From: JACQHC01 sp035559715
GTDB lineage: Bacteria > Gemmatimonadota > Gemmatimonadetes > Gemmatimonadales > GWC2-71-9
DNA length: 29,795 nucleotides
Assembly (NCBI GenBank): GCA_035559715.1
Contig: DATMAW010000232.1
Location: 1 to 29,795 of the forward strand
Direction of reading: 5' to 3'
Shown here: positions 8,182 to 16,811 of the stretch, piece by piece
Numbering within the stretch: position 1 is the first letter of the stretch
Layout: every line of letters begins with the position of its first letter
Translations under genes and position numbers: made by a program
The notes under the pieces: model-generated
What the model was told of the DNA's origin: nothing
The model's input: only the letters and a program-made list of their open reading frames with translations
The model's database searches: none

Positions 8182-10083
8182 GTGACAAGCGTGCTCATCC
8201 GGCATTCCGGCCAGTTGCTGGCCACCGTTGTCATGGTTCACGTCGCATCGCTGGTCTCCGCGCCCGCACGCGCTCAGCAGGCGCGCGCGACGCCGTTCGA
8301 AGTGCATGAAGCGACGATCACCGATCTGCGTACGGCGCTGGAGGCGCGGCGCGTCACGTCCGTCCAGCTGGTGGACGCCTATCTCGCGCGCATCGCGGCA
8401 TACGACCAGCAGGGTCCTGCCCTCAATTCGATCATCCGATTGAACCCGCGGGCGCGGGCCGAGGCGGCGGCGCTGGACGCGGAGCGAGCCCAACGAGGAT
8501 CGCGCGGGCCGCTGCACGGCATCCCCATCATCCTCAAGGACAACTTCGACACACACGACATGCCGACGACGGCGGCGTCGCTCGCGCTGGCCGACGCCGT
8601 GCCAGCCGACGATGCCTACGTGGTGAAACGGCTGCGCGAGGCCGGCGCGATCATCCTGGCCAAAGCGAACATGCACGAGCTTGCGGCGGGGATCACCACG
8701 GTGAGCTCACTCGGAGGGCAAACGCGCAATCCGTACGATCCGCGCCGCTGTCCCGGTGGCTCGAGCGGCGGTACAGGCGCCGCGATCGCGGCAAGCTTCG
8801 CCGCCGTGGGCTGGGGTACCGACACCTGCGGCTCCATTCGCATTCCCGCAGCGTTCGGAAGCCTCGTGGGGCTCCGGCCCACCCAGGGCCTGGTGAGTCG
8901 CGACGGGATCGTGCCGCTGTCTCACACGCAGGACATCGGCGGCCCGATGGCGCGCACGGTGACCGACCTCGCGATCGCGCTCGACGCCACCATCGGCCCT
9001 GATCCCGCCGACCCGATGACGCGCGTGCTCGAGGGACGCCCATTACCCAGGTTCACCGATTCGCTGCGGGCCGGCGCGCTGCGCGGCGCCCGCCTCGGCG
9101 TGCTCACGGCCTATTTTCGCGACACCGACAACGACGTGGCGCGCGTGATGCGGGCGGCGCTCGATTCCATGAAGGCGCACGGCGCCGAGGTAGTGGAAGT
9201 CGCGATCCCGGGGTTCGACAGTCTGATTCAGGGAACGCGCGCCGTGGACTTCGAGACCAAGTCCGACCTGTTGGCGTACTTCGCTGCCACGCCGAGTGGG
9301 AAGATCCGATCAGCGGCGGACATCATGGCGAGCGGCCTGCACCACGCCACGCTGCTGAATCGCCTGCGGCTGATTGACTCCGCCGGGGCGAACGGCAGCG
9401 AAGGGCATCGCGCCGCATTAGCCCGCCAGGCGCTGGTACGGCAGGTCGTGGAGAGCGTGCTCGAGACGATGCGCCTCGACGCGCTGGTCTATCCCACGAT
9501 GCGGCAGAAGCCCACGCTGATCGGCGAGCCGCAAGGCGGCAACACGTGTCAGCTCTCGGCACAGACCGGGTTGCCCGCGCTCACGGTCCCGGCCGGGTAC
9601 ACGCGCGACGGACTTCCCGTGGGAATCGAGTTTCTGGGGCGAGCGTTCGCGGACGCGCGGCTCGTGGCGCTGGCCTATGAGTTCGAGCAGACGGGACCGC
9701 GCCGCCGCGCTCCAGCCACGACGCCACCGCTGGTGAACGGGCGAGCCCCGGCGCCGGTCGCATTCGAGGTCAGTGCGGGTACGCCGCCGCTGGCAGCGCG
9801 TGCGCGGTTCACGTACAACGCCTTGCGCAGCGAGTTGAGCTATGACGTGCGGGTGAGTGGTGCGCCGGCGGAGCAGGTTCTGGCCGTCGTGCTTCGGAGC
9901 GGGAACGCGGATCAGCCCGGCCCGATCGTGCACAGGCTGGCCGGACCAAGCATGACAGCCGGGTCGGGGACGATTCCCCTCACCGGCGTGGAGCGGGACT
10001 CGCTGTTGGCCGGGCGACTGTTGCTCGCGGCGTTCTTCGCGGGTGGACCAACCGCCACGGCGCCCGTGGCGTTGCCGCGCTAG
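8182..10083 (+). CDS. Exported amidase-signature hydrolase with extra C-terminal domain
   Basis: 633 residues from GTG 8182. Residues 1-32 form a Sec signal ending APARAQQ. The amidase-signature core spans about 40-515 and has the full Ser-cisSer-Lys triad: Lys119 in IILKDNFDT, the GGSSGG motif with Ser194/Ser195, and nucleophile Ser218 in GTDTCGSIRIPA (usually GSDTGGSIR). The family hydrolyses amide bonds of small amides, amino-acid amides or acylated amines. Here the signal peptide places it in the periplasm or outside, so it is not the cytoplasmic GatA. After the core, about residues 520-633 form a separate beta-rich region (ARFTYNALRSELSYDVRVSG, later DSLLAGRLLLAAFFAGG) that resembles CHRD-type domains. 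The start has no strong ribosome site; GTG 8191 is an alternative. A strong terminator lies 156 bases after the stop. Confidence 0.95.
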   Translation: MTSVLIRHSGQLLATVVMVHVASLVSAPARAQQARATPFEVHEATITDLRTALEARRVTSVQLVDAYLARIAAYDQQGPALNSIIRLNPRARAEAAALDAERAQRGSRGPLHGIPIILKDNFDTHDMPTTAASLALADAVPADDAYVVKRLREAGAIILAKANMHELAAGITTVSSLGGQTRNPYDPRRCPGGSSGGTGAAIAASFAAVGWGTDTCGSIRIPAAFGSLVGLRPTQGLVSRDGIVPLSHTQDIGGPMARTVTDLAIALDATIGPDPADPMTRVLEGRPLPRFTDSLRAGALRGARLGVLTAYFRDTDNDVARVMRAALDSMKAHGAEVVEVAIPGFDSLIQGTRAVDFETKSDLLAYFAATPSGKIRSAADIMASGLHHATLLNRLRLIDSAGANGSEGHRAALARQALVRQVVESVLETMRLDALVYPTMRQKPTLIGEPQGGNTCQLSAQTGLPALTVPAGYTRDGLPVGIEFLGRAFADARLVALAYEFEQTGPRRRAPATTPPLVNGRAPAPVAFEVSAGTPPLAARARFTYNALRSELSYDVRVSGAPAEQVLAVVLRSGNADQPGPIVHRLAGPSMTAGSGTIPLTGVERDSLLAGRLLLAAFFAGGPTATAPVALPR

Positions 10084-10238
10084 CTCGTCGCGCAGTGCCG
10101 CGGGATTTCGGTGCGGCTCGCGCTGCTTCGGCGCCGCATGCTCAAGCCGCCACCGCCAAGCTCGGACCGGGGAGGAGCCGACCGCCCCGGGCCTCGTGCC
10201 AGCCCGGGCGTTCCAACCGGGAGGGTACCGGGCCGAGG

Positions 10239-10280
10239 GGGGCCGGAAAACGAAAGGCTTCCGGCCCCGATTTGTTTCCC
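10239..10280 (+). terminator. Intrinsic terminator after the amidase gene
   Basis: GGGGCCGGAA (10239-10248) pairs perfectly with TTCCGGCCCC (10259-10268) across a ten-base loop, followed by GATTTGTTT. The T-rich side faces the plus strand, so it ends amidase transcription just before the convergent M14 gene stop at 10284. The remaining bases of the 200-base gap hold no gene. Confidence 0.8.
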
Positions 10281-10283
10281 CTG

Positions 10284-12023
10284 CTACCGGCCGCCGAGCA
10301 CCACCTCCCGCTTTGTAGTCCCACCTTTCTCCGACACGACCGTGATTGTGGCGAGGGGCCGCGCGCCCGTGACGCGCGCCACGTATTCCACGGTGCGTCG
10401 CGACTCGGCGCGCCGCATGTCGCCCTGTGTGTCTCGTGATCCCTTCAGGTGGCCGATCTCGGTGCGTTTCGCGCCGCTCACCAGCTCGGCGTCGCGCAGC
10501 TCGATCAGGGCGCGCACAGGCGGAGCCAGCCGTGCATCCAGCGCTCGCTGCGTGATGTTGGTCGCGAGATACCCTTCGTTCTCCACGGTAACTGCGATCT
10601 TAAAGACGCCCGCGGCACCGGCTGGCGTTGCGCTCGCGTCTCGAATCACGACGCGCGGGCTCACCTCCGCGAGCCACAGCATCCACGGGACGTACTTCTC
10701 GATCTCGCCTTTGAGCAGGTGCGGGGGCGGGTTCTGGCCCGTGAACCGGGTCTTCCAGCCGCCGATCTCCACGCGGCCGAGCTGCGGGTGATCGAACGGC
10801 GTCCAGGCGACGAACCCGGCGCCGCGCAACTCTTCGTCGTTCCAGCGGAGCCGCTCTAACTGGCTCACCGAGCCGTTGCCGTCATAGTCCCGCCCGAACC
10901 CGCCCCAGAACTCCGGCACGAACCCAATCACGCCGAAGTCCCAGTAGCCCCAGCTGATCAGCGTGCCGTGGCGATGCACGCGCGGATTGTCGTAGCTCGG
11001 AATGACGGGTTGCTTTGTCGTCTGGTTGTACTTCGCCGCCAGCTCGAGGATTAGATTCTGGTCGAACAGGTTGAACGCGTCCCACGGCCCGGTGGACGGC
11101 AGGCGGTACAGAAAGCCTCCGGACGTGTGCCCGTGGAAGATCCCCGTGACGTTCCGATGGGAATCGAGGAACTCGATGGTGGCGCGAGTCTCAGGCTCGG
11201 ACAGCGGGAACGGCCCCGCGCCGTCCTGCTCGAACTCGAGGCCCCACTCGCGCGGGAAGTTGCGGTTCATGTCGATCCCGCCGATCCCGTCCTCGTTGAA
11301 CCGGCCGTCCCCGTCGTCGTCCACGCCTTCGGAGATCATGTCGTAGAACGTCCCGCTGATGTCCGCCTCGGTGCGGCGGACCATGAGGCGGGGATCGTCC
11401 GCGCTCACCTTCCACAGACCGGCCGGATTCGCAACGCGCATCTCGGTGAGCACGCCGTCGCCGTTCAGGTCGTTGCCGGGGTCTTCGTCCAGCAGTCCGT
11501 CGAAGTCTTCGTCGTAGGGCCGCGGGGTGCTGCGCAGGCCATGCGGCGACGTGAGCGTGATGTCCGCGCCGTCCGGGTTGAACTTGGGACGCACGTACAG
11601 CGCGCGTGTGTCGAGCAAGCGCGTGACACGCGGGTCGCGGCCGTAGTTCGTGAGGACGTACCACGCGAAGTGGAGCGCCACTTCCCCGCCCGTCAGCTCG
11701 CCCGCGTGGATGTTGCCGTCGTAGTAGTAGGCCGGTTTCGTGGCGGCGGCCCCGGTTTGCTCGTTGGTGATCTCGAGCACCATCAGCTCGGTGCCCTTCA
11801 GCGTCCGGCCAATGGAGTACAGCTCGGTGAGGTTGGGGAACGCGCTCGCCCAGCCACGCAAGAGCGCGTGTGCGTCGGCCGTGGCGTGGTACTTCGCCCA
11901 GTTGGGTTGGCGGGGGTCTTCCGCCTGTCCCCAGATCATCCCTGGCCGCGCGAGGAAAGCGACCGCGGTAATCACCGCAGCCCGCGCCGCTGCCGTCCAT
12001 GCGAACACCGTACGCGCGCTCAT
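10284..12023 (-). CDS. Secreted M14 zinc carboxypeptidase with calcium-binding-type inserts
   Basis: 579 residues from ATG 12023, which overlaps the TGA of the upstream SnoaL-like gene (ATGA) and so is probably translationally coupled. Residues 1-33 look like a signal peptide ending MIWGQAED. Zinc ligands are His106 and Glu109 in GNIHAGELTGG and His297 in IFHGHTSGG. Asn253/Arg254 in DMNRNFP bind the substrate carboxylate and Glu371 in FVPEFWGG is the catalytic acid/base, so the site looks complete. Between the first and second zinc motifs lies an acidic insert of about 75 residues (171-245) with repeated DxDxDG-type loops (DEDFDGLLDED, NDLNGDGVLTE, DDDGDGRFNEDG), and another (RDYDGNGSVS) follows residue 378. 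These resemble calcium-binding repeats and may stabilise the exported enzyme. A beta-rich C-terminal region completes it. Confidence 0.95.
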   Translation of the reverse strand: MSARTVFAWTAAARAAVITAVAFLARPGMIWGQAEDPRQPNWAKYHATADAHALLRGWASAFPNLTELYSIGRTLKGTELMVLEITNEQTGAAATKPAYYYDGNIHAGELTGGEVALHFAWYVLTNYGRDPRVTRLLDTRALYVRPKFNPDGADITLTSPHGLRSTPRPYDEDFDGLLDEDPGNDLNGDGVLTEMRVANPAGLWKVSADDPRLMVRRTEADISGTFYDMISEGVDDDGDGRFNEDGIGGIDMNRNFPREWGLEFEQDGAGPFPLSEPETRATIEFLDSHRNVTGIFHGHTSGGFLYRLPSTGPWDAFNLFDQNLILELAAKYNQTTKQPVIPSYDNPRVHRHGTLISWGYWDFGVIGFVPEFWGGFGRDYDGNGSVSQLERLRWNDEELRGAGFVAWTPFDHPQLGRVEIGGWKTRFTGQNPPPHLLKGEIEKYVPWMLWLAEVSPRVVIRDASATPAGAAGVFKIAVTVENEGYLATNITQRALDARLAPPVRALIELRDAELVSGAKRTEIGHLKGSRDTQGDMRRAESRRTVEYVARVTGARPLATITVVSEKGGTTKREVVLGGR

Positions 12024-12508
12024 CTGCCGCCCGCCGCCGGGAGCGACCGGTCGGACACCCCCGCGCCCTCCGCAATCAACCACCGTCCGTCCGCCTGCTT
12101 CCGGAGAACCCAGAGGTAGTTTCCCGAGTCCTCGATTTGCGTGGACGAGCCGCCCAGGGTGAAGACTTCCTGATACGACCCCCGCACGTACGCGAGATCT
12201 CCCCGCCCTTCGATCACGGCCGGCGTGGCATGCAGCTGAGCAATCTTGATCTGCATGGAGTCCAGTGCGGCCTTGACTGCGGCGGTGCCCTTCCAGGCTG
12301 GCGTGTTGGCGTGCAGCAGCACGACGTCAGGCGTGAACAGGGCCAACACGGCGTCCCAGTTCCCCGCTCGCTCGTGCTCGATCAGCTGGTCGTGCACGGC
12401 GCGAATTGCCGCCATGTCGGCTTCGGACAGGGCCATCGAGCCCGTCGTCTGAGGCTGGCATGCGATGAATGCGAGCAACCCGAAAGCGCTTAACGGCCGC
12501 GAGATCAT
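12020..12508 (-). CDS. SnoaL-like/DUF4440 (NTF2-fold) probable lipoprotein
   Basis: 162 residues. ATG 12508 is chosen because GGAGGG sits six bases upstream; an upstream ATG at 12553 would add 15 residues and bury the signal peptide. MISRPLSAFGLLAFIACQPQ reads as a lipoprotein signal with a near-standard lipobox (FIAC), so Cys17 is probably acylated. The rest fits the DUF4440/SnoaL-like NTF2 fold: ADMAAIRAVHDQLIEHERAG, then WDAVLALFTPDVVLLHANTP, ending with an LWVLRKQADGRWLIAEG strand typical of the family. Members bind small ligands or act as minor enzymes; the ligand here is unknown. It lies 77 nt after the M24 gene and overlaps the M14 gene, so the three probably form one transcript. Confidence 0.85.
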   Translation of the reverse strand: MISRPLSAFGLLAFIACQPQTTGSMALSEADMAAIRAVHDQLIEHERAGNWDAVLALFTPDVVLLHANTPAWKGTAAVKAALDSMQIKIAQLHATPAVIEGRGDLAYVRGSYQEVFTLGGSSTQIEDSGNYLWVLRKQADGRWLIAEGAGVSDRSLPAAGGR

Positions 12509-12585
12509 TGCAGTCCCTCCATTCCCCGAGAATGTGTGCCGCCTCACCCCCACTCCTTACCCCCTCACGCCTTTGTCCTTCCGCA

Positions 12586-13890
12586 CTATTTCGTTCCAGT
12601 CATCGTCCCGAACGGGTCTTCCAGCGACGGACTCTGCGGCGTGAGCAGCTCCGCGCCCGTCTCCGTGATCACCATGTCATCCTCCAGCCGCACGCCGAAC
12701 TCGCCGCGGATGTAGATGCCGGGCTCGTCGGAGAACGTCATGCCGGGCTCGAGCTTCAGGGTGTTGCCGCGCACCAGATACGGCCACTCGTGCCCGTCCA
12801 TGCCGAGCCCGTGTCCCACGCGATGGGTGAAATACGTGTAGTCCGGTCCGTAGCCCGCGTCCGTGATGACCTTGCGTGCGGCGGCGTCCACGGCCTGGCA
12901 CTCCACGCCCGGCCGTGCGGCGGCGAGTGCCGCGGACTGGGCACGGAGTTCGATGTCGAAAACGCGCTTCATCTTGTCCGTGGGCTTGCCCAGCACGAAC
13001 GTGCGGCTGATGTCGGATTGGTAGCCTTCCACGGAGCAACCGCCGTCGATCAGAAGGATCGTTCCCTCCCGGACCACCTGCGGTGTCGCGGAGCCATGGG
13101 GGAGCGCCGAGTACTCGCCGACCTGGACGCCGGCGCCACCCTGAAACCCGAGCCGGCGATGGGCGAGTGAGACTAGCTCGGCAAAGCGATCCTGCGTCAT
13201 CCCGTCCGTCAGCGCCTTGTAGGCGGCCTCGTAGGCCTTGAGCGTGACCTCGGACGCGAGGCGCATCAACTCCAGCTCGTGCGCGTCCTTCACCATGCGG
13301 CAGCCGGCGGTCACCGGTGTGCCGCTCGTGATCGTGAGGCTTTGGGCTGCCTGCCGCACGCCGTCGCTGAACACGAAGCGGACGGTCTCTTCCATGCCGA
13401 GTCGTCCGGTGGCGAAGCCCCGAGCCCGCATCCCGTCGGCCACGAGCCGATAGGGGCTCTCGTCCTCCTGCCACGTCATGACATCCACGTCGCCCGCGAG
13501 CGGCCCGGCGGCCACCTGCTCCTGCGCGCGCTCTTCCTCGAACGCGGGACACACGAGGAACGCGCGCCCGCTCTGCGGAATCACGAGCGCGAGCAGTCGC
13601 TCCGACAGCCCCCAGCGAATGCCCGTGAAGTAGTTGAGCGACGTACCGCCCGTGAGCATGAGCGCGTCGAGGGAATGTTGTGACATCAGGCGGCGCGCCT
13701 TCTCAACCCGGTCGCGCCGCTCCTCCACCGTGATGGGCCGGGCGCGGCTGCGCACTGACTGCAGCGCGGCGATGGAGGGCGGGAGCGGCTCGCCCTGCTG
13801 GTCTGATGCCAGCGGATCGAGGGCGGGCGGTGCGATAATGGCGGCGGACCCCAGCGTCGAGCGCTGGAGGAACTCACGGCGGGAGATCAT
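12586..13890 (-). CDS. Tat-exported M24 metallopeptidase (Xaa-Pro aminopeptidase/prolidase type)
   Basis: 434 residues from ATG 13890, with CGGAG five bases upstream; a start at 13923 would add 11 residues and mask the signal. MISRREFLQRSTLGSAAII is a twin-arginine signal (S-R-R-E-F-L). An N-terminal creatinase-like domain covers about 60-200, and the pita-bread catalytic domain follows. All five metal ligands are present: Asp282 (LIDGGCS), Asp293 (YQSDISR), His360 (VGHGLGMDGHE), Glu389 (SDEPGIY) and Glu403 (RLEDDMV). It should cleave X-Pro bonds or dipeptides outside the cytoplasm with a pair of divalent metals. Tat export fits a cofactor-loaded enzyme folded before transport. It is the first gene of the minus-strand peptidase operon and diverges from lepA. 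Confidence 0.94.
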   Translation of the reverse strand: MISRREFLQRSTLGSAAIIAPPALDPLASDQQGEPLPPSIAALQSVRSRARPITVEERRDRVEKARRLMSQHSLDALMLTGGTSLNYFTGIRWGLSERLLALVIPQSGRAFLVCPAFEEERAQEQVAAGPLAGDVDVMTWQEDESPYRLVADGMRARGFATGRLGMEETVRFVFSDGVRQAAQSLTITSGTPVTAGCRMVKDAHELELMRLASEVTLKAYEAAYKALTDGMTQDRFAELVSLAHRRLGFQGGAGVQVGEYSALPHGSATPQVVREGTILLIDGGCSVEGYQSDISRTFVLGKPTDKMKRVFDIELRAQSAALAAARPGVECQAVDAAARKVITDAGYGPDYTYFTHRVGHGLGMDGHEWPYLVRGNTLKLEPGMTFSDEPGIYIRGEFGVRLEDDMVITETGAELLTPQSPSLEDPFGTMTGTK

Positions 13891-13919
13891 GCGCACTCCG
13901 GAGCGGCGCGAAAGCTGGA

Positions 13920-13925
13920 ACAATA
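13920..13925 (-). promoter_or_regulatory. Candidate -10 box for the M24 operon
   Basis: On the minus strand TATTGT lies 29 bases upstream of the M24 ATG, leaving a short leader that holds the CGGAG ribosome site. No good -35 is visible 16-18 bases further up, so this is a weak call. Confidence 0.3.
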
Positions 13926-13957
13926 CCCGGCGGTCCGGTGGGCGGCCAGCGCCCCGC

Positions 13958-13963
13958 TATATT
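13958..13963 (+). promoter_or_regulatory. -10 box of a probably leaderless lepA transcript
   Basis: TATATT ends eight bases before the lepA ATG at 13972, and the bases between are pyrimidines only (CTCCCTCC), with no Shine-Dalgarno. A start point six to eight bases after a -10 falls on or next to the A of ATG. This would drive the long downstream gene string. No TTGACA-like -35 is seen. Confidence 0.5.
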
Positions 13964-13971
13964 CTCCCTCC

Positions 13972-15771
13972 ATGCGCCAGGACAAGATCCGCAACTTCTG
14001 CATCGTGGCCCACATTGACCACGGCAAGTCCACCCTGGCCGATCGCCTCATCGAAGCCACGGGCACGCTCGAGAAGCGCCAGATGCGGGAGCAGGTGCTC
14101 GACACTCTCGATCTCGAACGCGAGCGCGGCATCACCATCAAGCTCAATGCCGTGCGGATGCTATACCACGCGCGGGACGGTTCGACCTACGAGCTGAACC
14201 TGATCGACACGCCGGGCCATGTGGACTTCACCTACGAGGTCTCGCGGTCGCTCGCCGCTTGCGAGGGCGCCATTCTCGTCGTGGACGCGAGCCAGGGGAT
14301 CGAGGCGCAGACGATCAGCAACCTGTACCTGGCGCTCGAGGCCGGGCTCGAGATCATTCCGGTGCTCAACAAGATCGATCTCCCAGCCGCCGAGCCGGAC
14401 CGCCGTGCCGGCGAGCTGCACGATCTCGTCGGCGCCGATCCCGACGACATCCTGCGCGTATCGGCCAAAGAAGGGATCGGGATCGACGCGCTGCTCGAAG
14501 CCGTGGTGCGGCGCGTGCCCGCCCCGCGCGGCGATCCCGGCGGCCCGCTGCGCGCGTTGATCTTCGACTCGTACTACGATCGCTATCGCGGCGCGATTCC
14601 CAGCATTCGCGTGGTGGACGGCGCCATTCGGCCCGGCATGGAGATCGCCTTCGGCTCGCATCCCGCCGATCGCTACCAAGTGGCGGAGGTCGGCTACCTG
14701 CGCCTGTCCCACCAGCCCACCGACGTGCTCGAAGCCGGCGAAGTGGGCTACGTCGTGGCGAACATCCGGGGCGTCTCGGAGACCCGAGTCGGAGACACGG
14801 TGCTGGATGCCGCCCACCCGGCCACGACCATGCTCCCCGGCTATCGCGAAGTCCACTCCATGGTCTTCGCGGGGCTCTACCCCACCGAGCCCAATCAATA
14901 CGAGGAGCTGCGCGACGCGCTCGCCAAGCTTCAGCTGAACGACGGCGCCTTGCGTTACGAGCCGGAGACGTCGGTGGCGCTCGGATTCGGATTCCGCTGC
15001 GGATTCCTCGGCCTGTTGCACATGGAGATCGTGCGCGAGCGTCTCGAGCGCGAGTTCGATCTCGATCTGATCACCACCGTGCCGAACGTGGAGTACCACG
15101 TGTACCTCACCGACGGCACGATGCAGGTGGTGGAAAACCCCACGGCGATGCCGCACGGCTCGACGGTGGACCGAATCGAAGAGCCGTACGTCAAGGCGCA
15201 CATCACCACGCCGTCCGACTACATCGGTCCCATCATGCAGTTGGGGCAGGAACGCCGTGGCGTATACGTGGGCATGGAGTACGTGGCGCCCGCCCGCGTG
15301 CAGTTCACCTGGGAGTTCCCGCTGGCCGAGATCATCCTCGACTTCTACGACCGGCTGAAGACCATCAGCCGCGGCTACGCCAGCCTCGATTACGAGTTCC
15401 TGGGGTACCGGCCGGGAGACGTCGTGCGCCTCGACATGCTGATCAACGGCGACGCGGTGGACGCCTTCAGCGTCATCATCCACCGCGACAAAGCCTACGA
15501 GTGGGGCAAGAAGCTCGCGGGCAAACTGCGCGAATTGATCCCCCGCCAGCTGTTCGAGGTTGTCATTCAGGCGGCGATCGGGAGCAAGGTGATTGCCCGG
15601 GAGTCCGTTCGTCCGCTGCGCAAGAACGTGACGGCTAAGTGCTATGGCGGTGACGTGACTCGGAAGCGCAAACTCCTGGAGAAACAGAAGGAAGGAAAGC
15701 GGCGGATGAAGCAGGTGGGCGTGGTGGAGATCCCCCAGGAAGCGTTCCTCGCAGTCTTGCAGGTCGAGTGA
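13972..15771 (+). CDS. lepA: Elongation factor 4 (LepA) GTPase
   Basis: 599 residues, the normal LepA length. The GTPase domain opens with MRQDKIRNFCIVAHIDHGKS, which contains the P-loop (AHIDHGKST, 13-21). RERGITIKLN (switch I), DTPGHVDF (G3) and NKID (G4) follow. The later EF-G-like domains and the LepA-specific C-terminus (KCYGGDVTRKRKLLEKQ) are intact. LepA binds translating ribosomes and helps remobilise stalled or wrongly translocated complexes, in the cytoplasm or membrane-associated. The start is fixed by family alignment and by the nearby TATATT box. Its TGA shares one base with the ATG of the ROK kinase (TGATG), so it heads a closely packed gene string. Confidence 0.99.
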   Translation: MRQDKIRNFCIVAHIDHGKSTLADRLIEATGTLEKRQMREQVLDTLDLERERGITIKLNAVRMLYHARDGSTYELNLIDTPGHVDFTYEVSRSLAACEGAILVVDASQGIEAQTISNLYLALEAGLEIIPVLNKIDLPAAEPDRRAGELHDLVGADPDDILRVSAKEGIGIDALLEAVVRRVPAPRGDPGGPLRALIFDSYYDRYRGAIPSIRVVDGAIRPGMEIAFGSHPADRYQVAEVGYLRLSHQPTDVLEAGEVGYVVANIRGVSETRVGDTVLDAAHPATTMLPGYREVHSMVFAGLYPTEPNQYEELRDALAKLQLNDGALRYEPETSVALGFGFRCGFLGLLHMEIVRERLEREFDLDLITTVPNVEYHVYLTDGTMQVVENPTAMPHGSTVDRIEEPYVKAHITTPSDYIGPIMQLGQERRGVYVGMEYVAPARVQFTWEFPLAEIILDFYDRLKTISRGYASLDYEFLGYRPGDVVRLDMLINGDAVDAFSVIIHRDKAYEWGKKLAGKLRELIPRQLFEVVIQAAIGSKVIARESVRPLRKNVTAKCYGGDVTRKRKLLEKQKEGKRRMKQVGVVEIPQEAFLAVLQVE

Positions 15772-16811
15772 TGCGACCCAGGAAGCGGGCGGCCCGAACG
15801 GCCACCGGCCCGAAAGGCGATCGCGGGCGTGCGCGCGTGATCGTGGGCGTGGACCTCGGCGGCACGAACATCGTGGTGGGCGGGGTCGCGGAAGATGGAA
15901 CGGCGCTCTACGGCCTGGCGCAGCGCCGCACGCCCGTGGCGCAAGGGCCCGATGCCGTGGCGCACCTCATGACGTCAATGATCACCGCCTGCATCGCCGA
16001 CGTGCGGGCGGCCTGCGGCAACGGCGTGGAGGTCGCCGGTGTCGGCGTCGGGGCCCCAGGCCCGCTCGACACCAAGCGCGGAATTGTCTTCTTCGCCCCC
16101 AACCTGGGCTGGCGCGACATGCCGTTGCGCGATCGCATCGCCGAGGCCGTGGGGCTCCCCGCCACGCTGGACAACGACGCCAACTGCGCGGTGTTCGGCG
16201 AGTGGTGGCGAGGGGCGGCGCGCGGCGCCGGCGTGGTGGCTGGGCTCACCATCGGGACGGGCGTGGGCGGCGGCATCGTGATCGACGGCAAGCTGTTCCA
16301 CGGCGCCTCCGACATCGCCGGCGAACTCGGCCACACCACCGTGGACCTCAACGGCCGGCGCTGCAAATGCGGCAACTACGGCTGCATCGAGGCCTACGCC
16401 TCGGGGCCGGCAATCGCCGCCCGAGCCATCGAGGGCGTGGAGGCCGGCGCGTCGTCCACGCTTCCCTCGTACGTGGACGGCAATCTCGCCCAGATTGATG
16501 CGCAGGTGGTGTATCAGGCCGCCAATGACGGCGACGAGTTCGCCCGCGAGGTGGTGCGCGACACCGCCCGCTTCCTCGGCGCGACGGTGGCGAACGTCGT
16601 GAACATGCTCAATCCGGAGGTGGTGGTGATCTGCGGCGGCGTGACGCTCGCCGGTGATCAGCTGTTCGCGCCGCTCCGCGAAGAAGTCCGGCGCCGCGCC
16701 TTCAAGCCCGCCGCGGCGGCCTGCCGCATCGTTCCGGGCGCCCTGCCGGGAACCGCCGGTGTGTACGGCGCCGCCGCGACGTTCAAAGTGCAGCAGTGGG
16801 GCAGCGTCTGA
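15771..16811 (+). CDS. ROK family glucokinase
   Basis: 346 residues from ATG 15771, one base inside the lepA stop. A basic lead of about 22 residues precedes VIVGVDLGGTNIVVGG, the ATP-phosphate loop. Further ROK features are GPLDTKRGIVFF, DNDANCAVFGEWW with the catalytic Asp, TIGTGVGGGIV, and the ROK zinc motif ELGHTTVDLNGRRCKCGNYG followed by CIEAY (CxCGxxGCxE). The C-terminal nucleotide segment (VVICGGVTLAG) is present. The family phosphorylates glucose or related hexoses with ATP in the cytoplasm; glucokinase is likeliest, but mannose or N-acetyl sugars cannot be excluded. There is no N-terminal winged helix, so it is a kinase and not a NagC-type repressor. It overlaps the next gene by 16 bases. 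Confidence 0.95.
   Translation: MRPRKRAARTATGPKGDRGRARVIVGVDLGGTNIVVGGVAEDGTALYGLAQRRTPVAQGPDAVAHLMTSMITACIADVRAACGNGVEVAGVGVGAPGPLDTKRGIVFFAPNLGWRDMPLRDRIAEAVGLPATLDNDANCAVFGEWWRGAARGAGVVAGLTIGTGVGGGIVIDGKLFHGASDIAGELGHTTVDLNGRRCKCGNYGCIEAYASGPAIAARAIEGVEAGASSTLPSYVDGNLAQIDAQVVYQAANDGDEFAREVVRDTARFLGATVANVVNMLNPEVVVICGGVTLAGDQLFAPLREEVRRRAFKPAAAACRIVPGALPGTAGVYGAAATFKVQQWGSV

Noticed and set aside
14161..15483. Long minus-strand open frame inside lepA
   Set aside because: lepA is certain; the antisense frame is a shadow.
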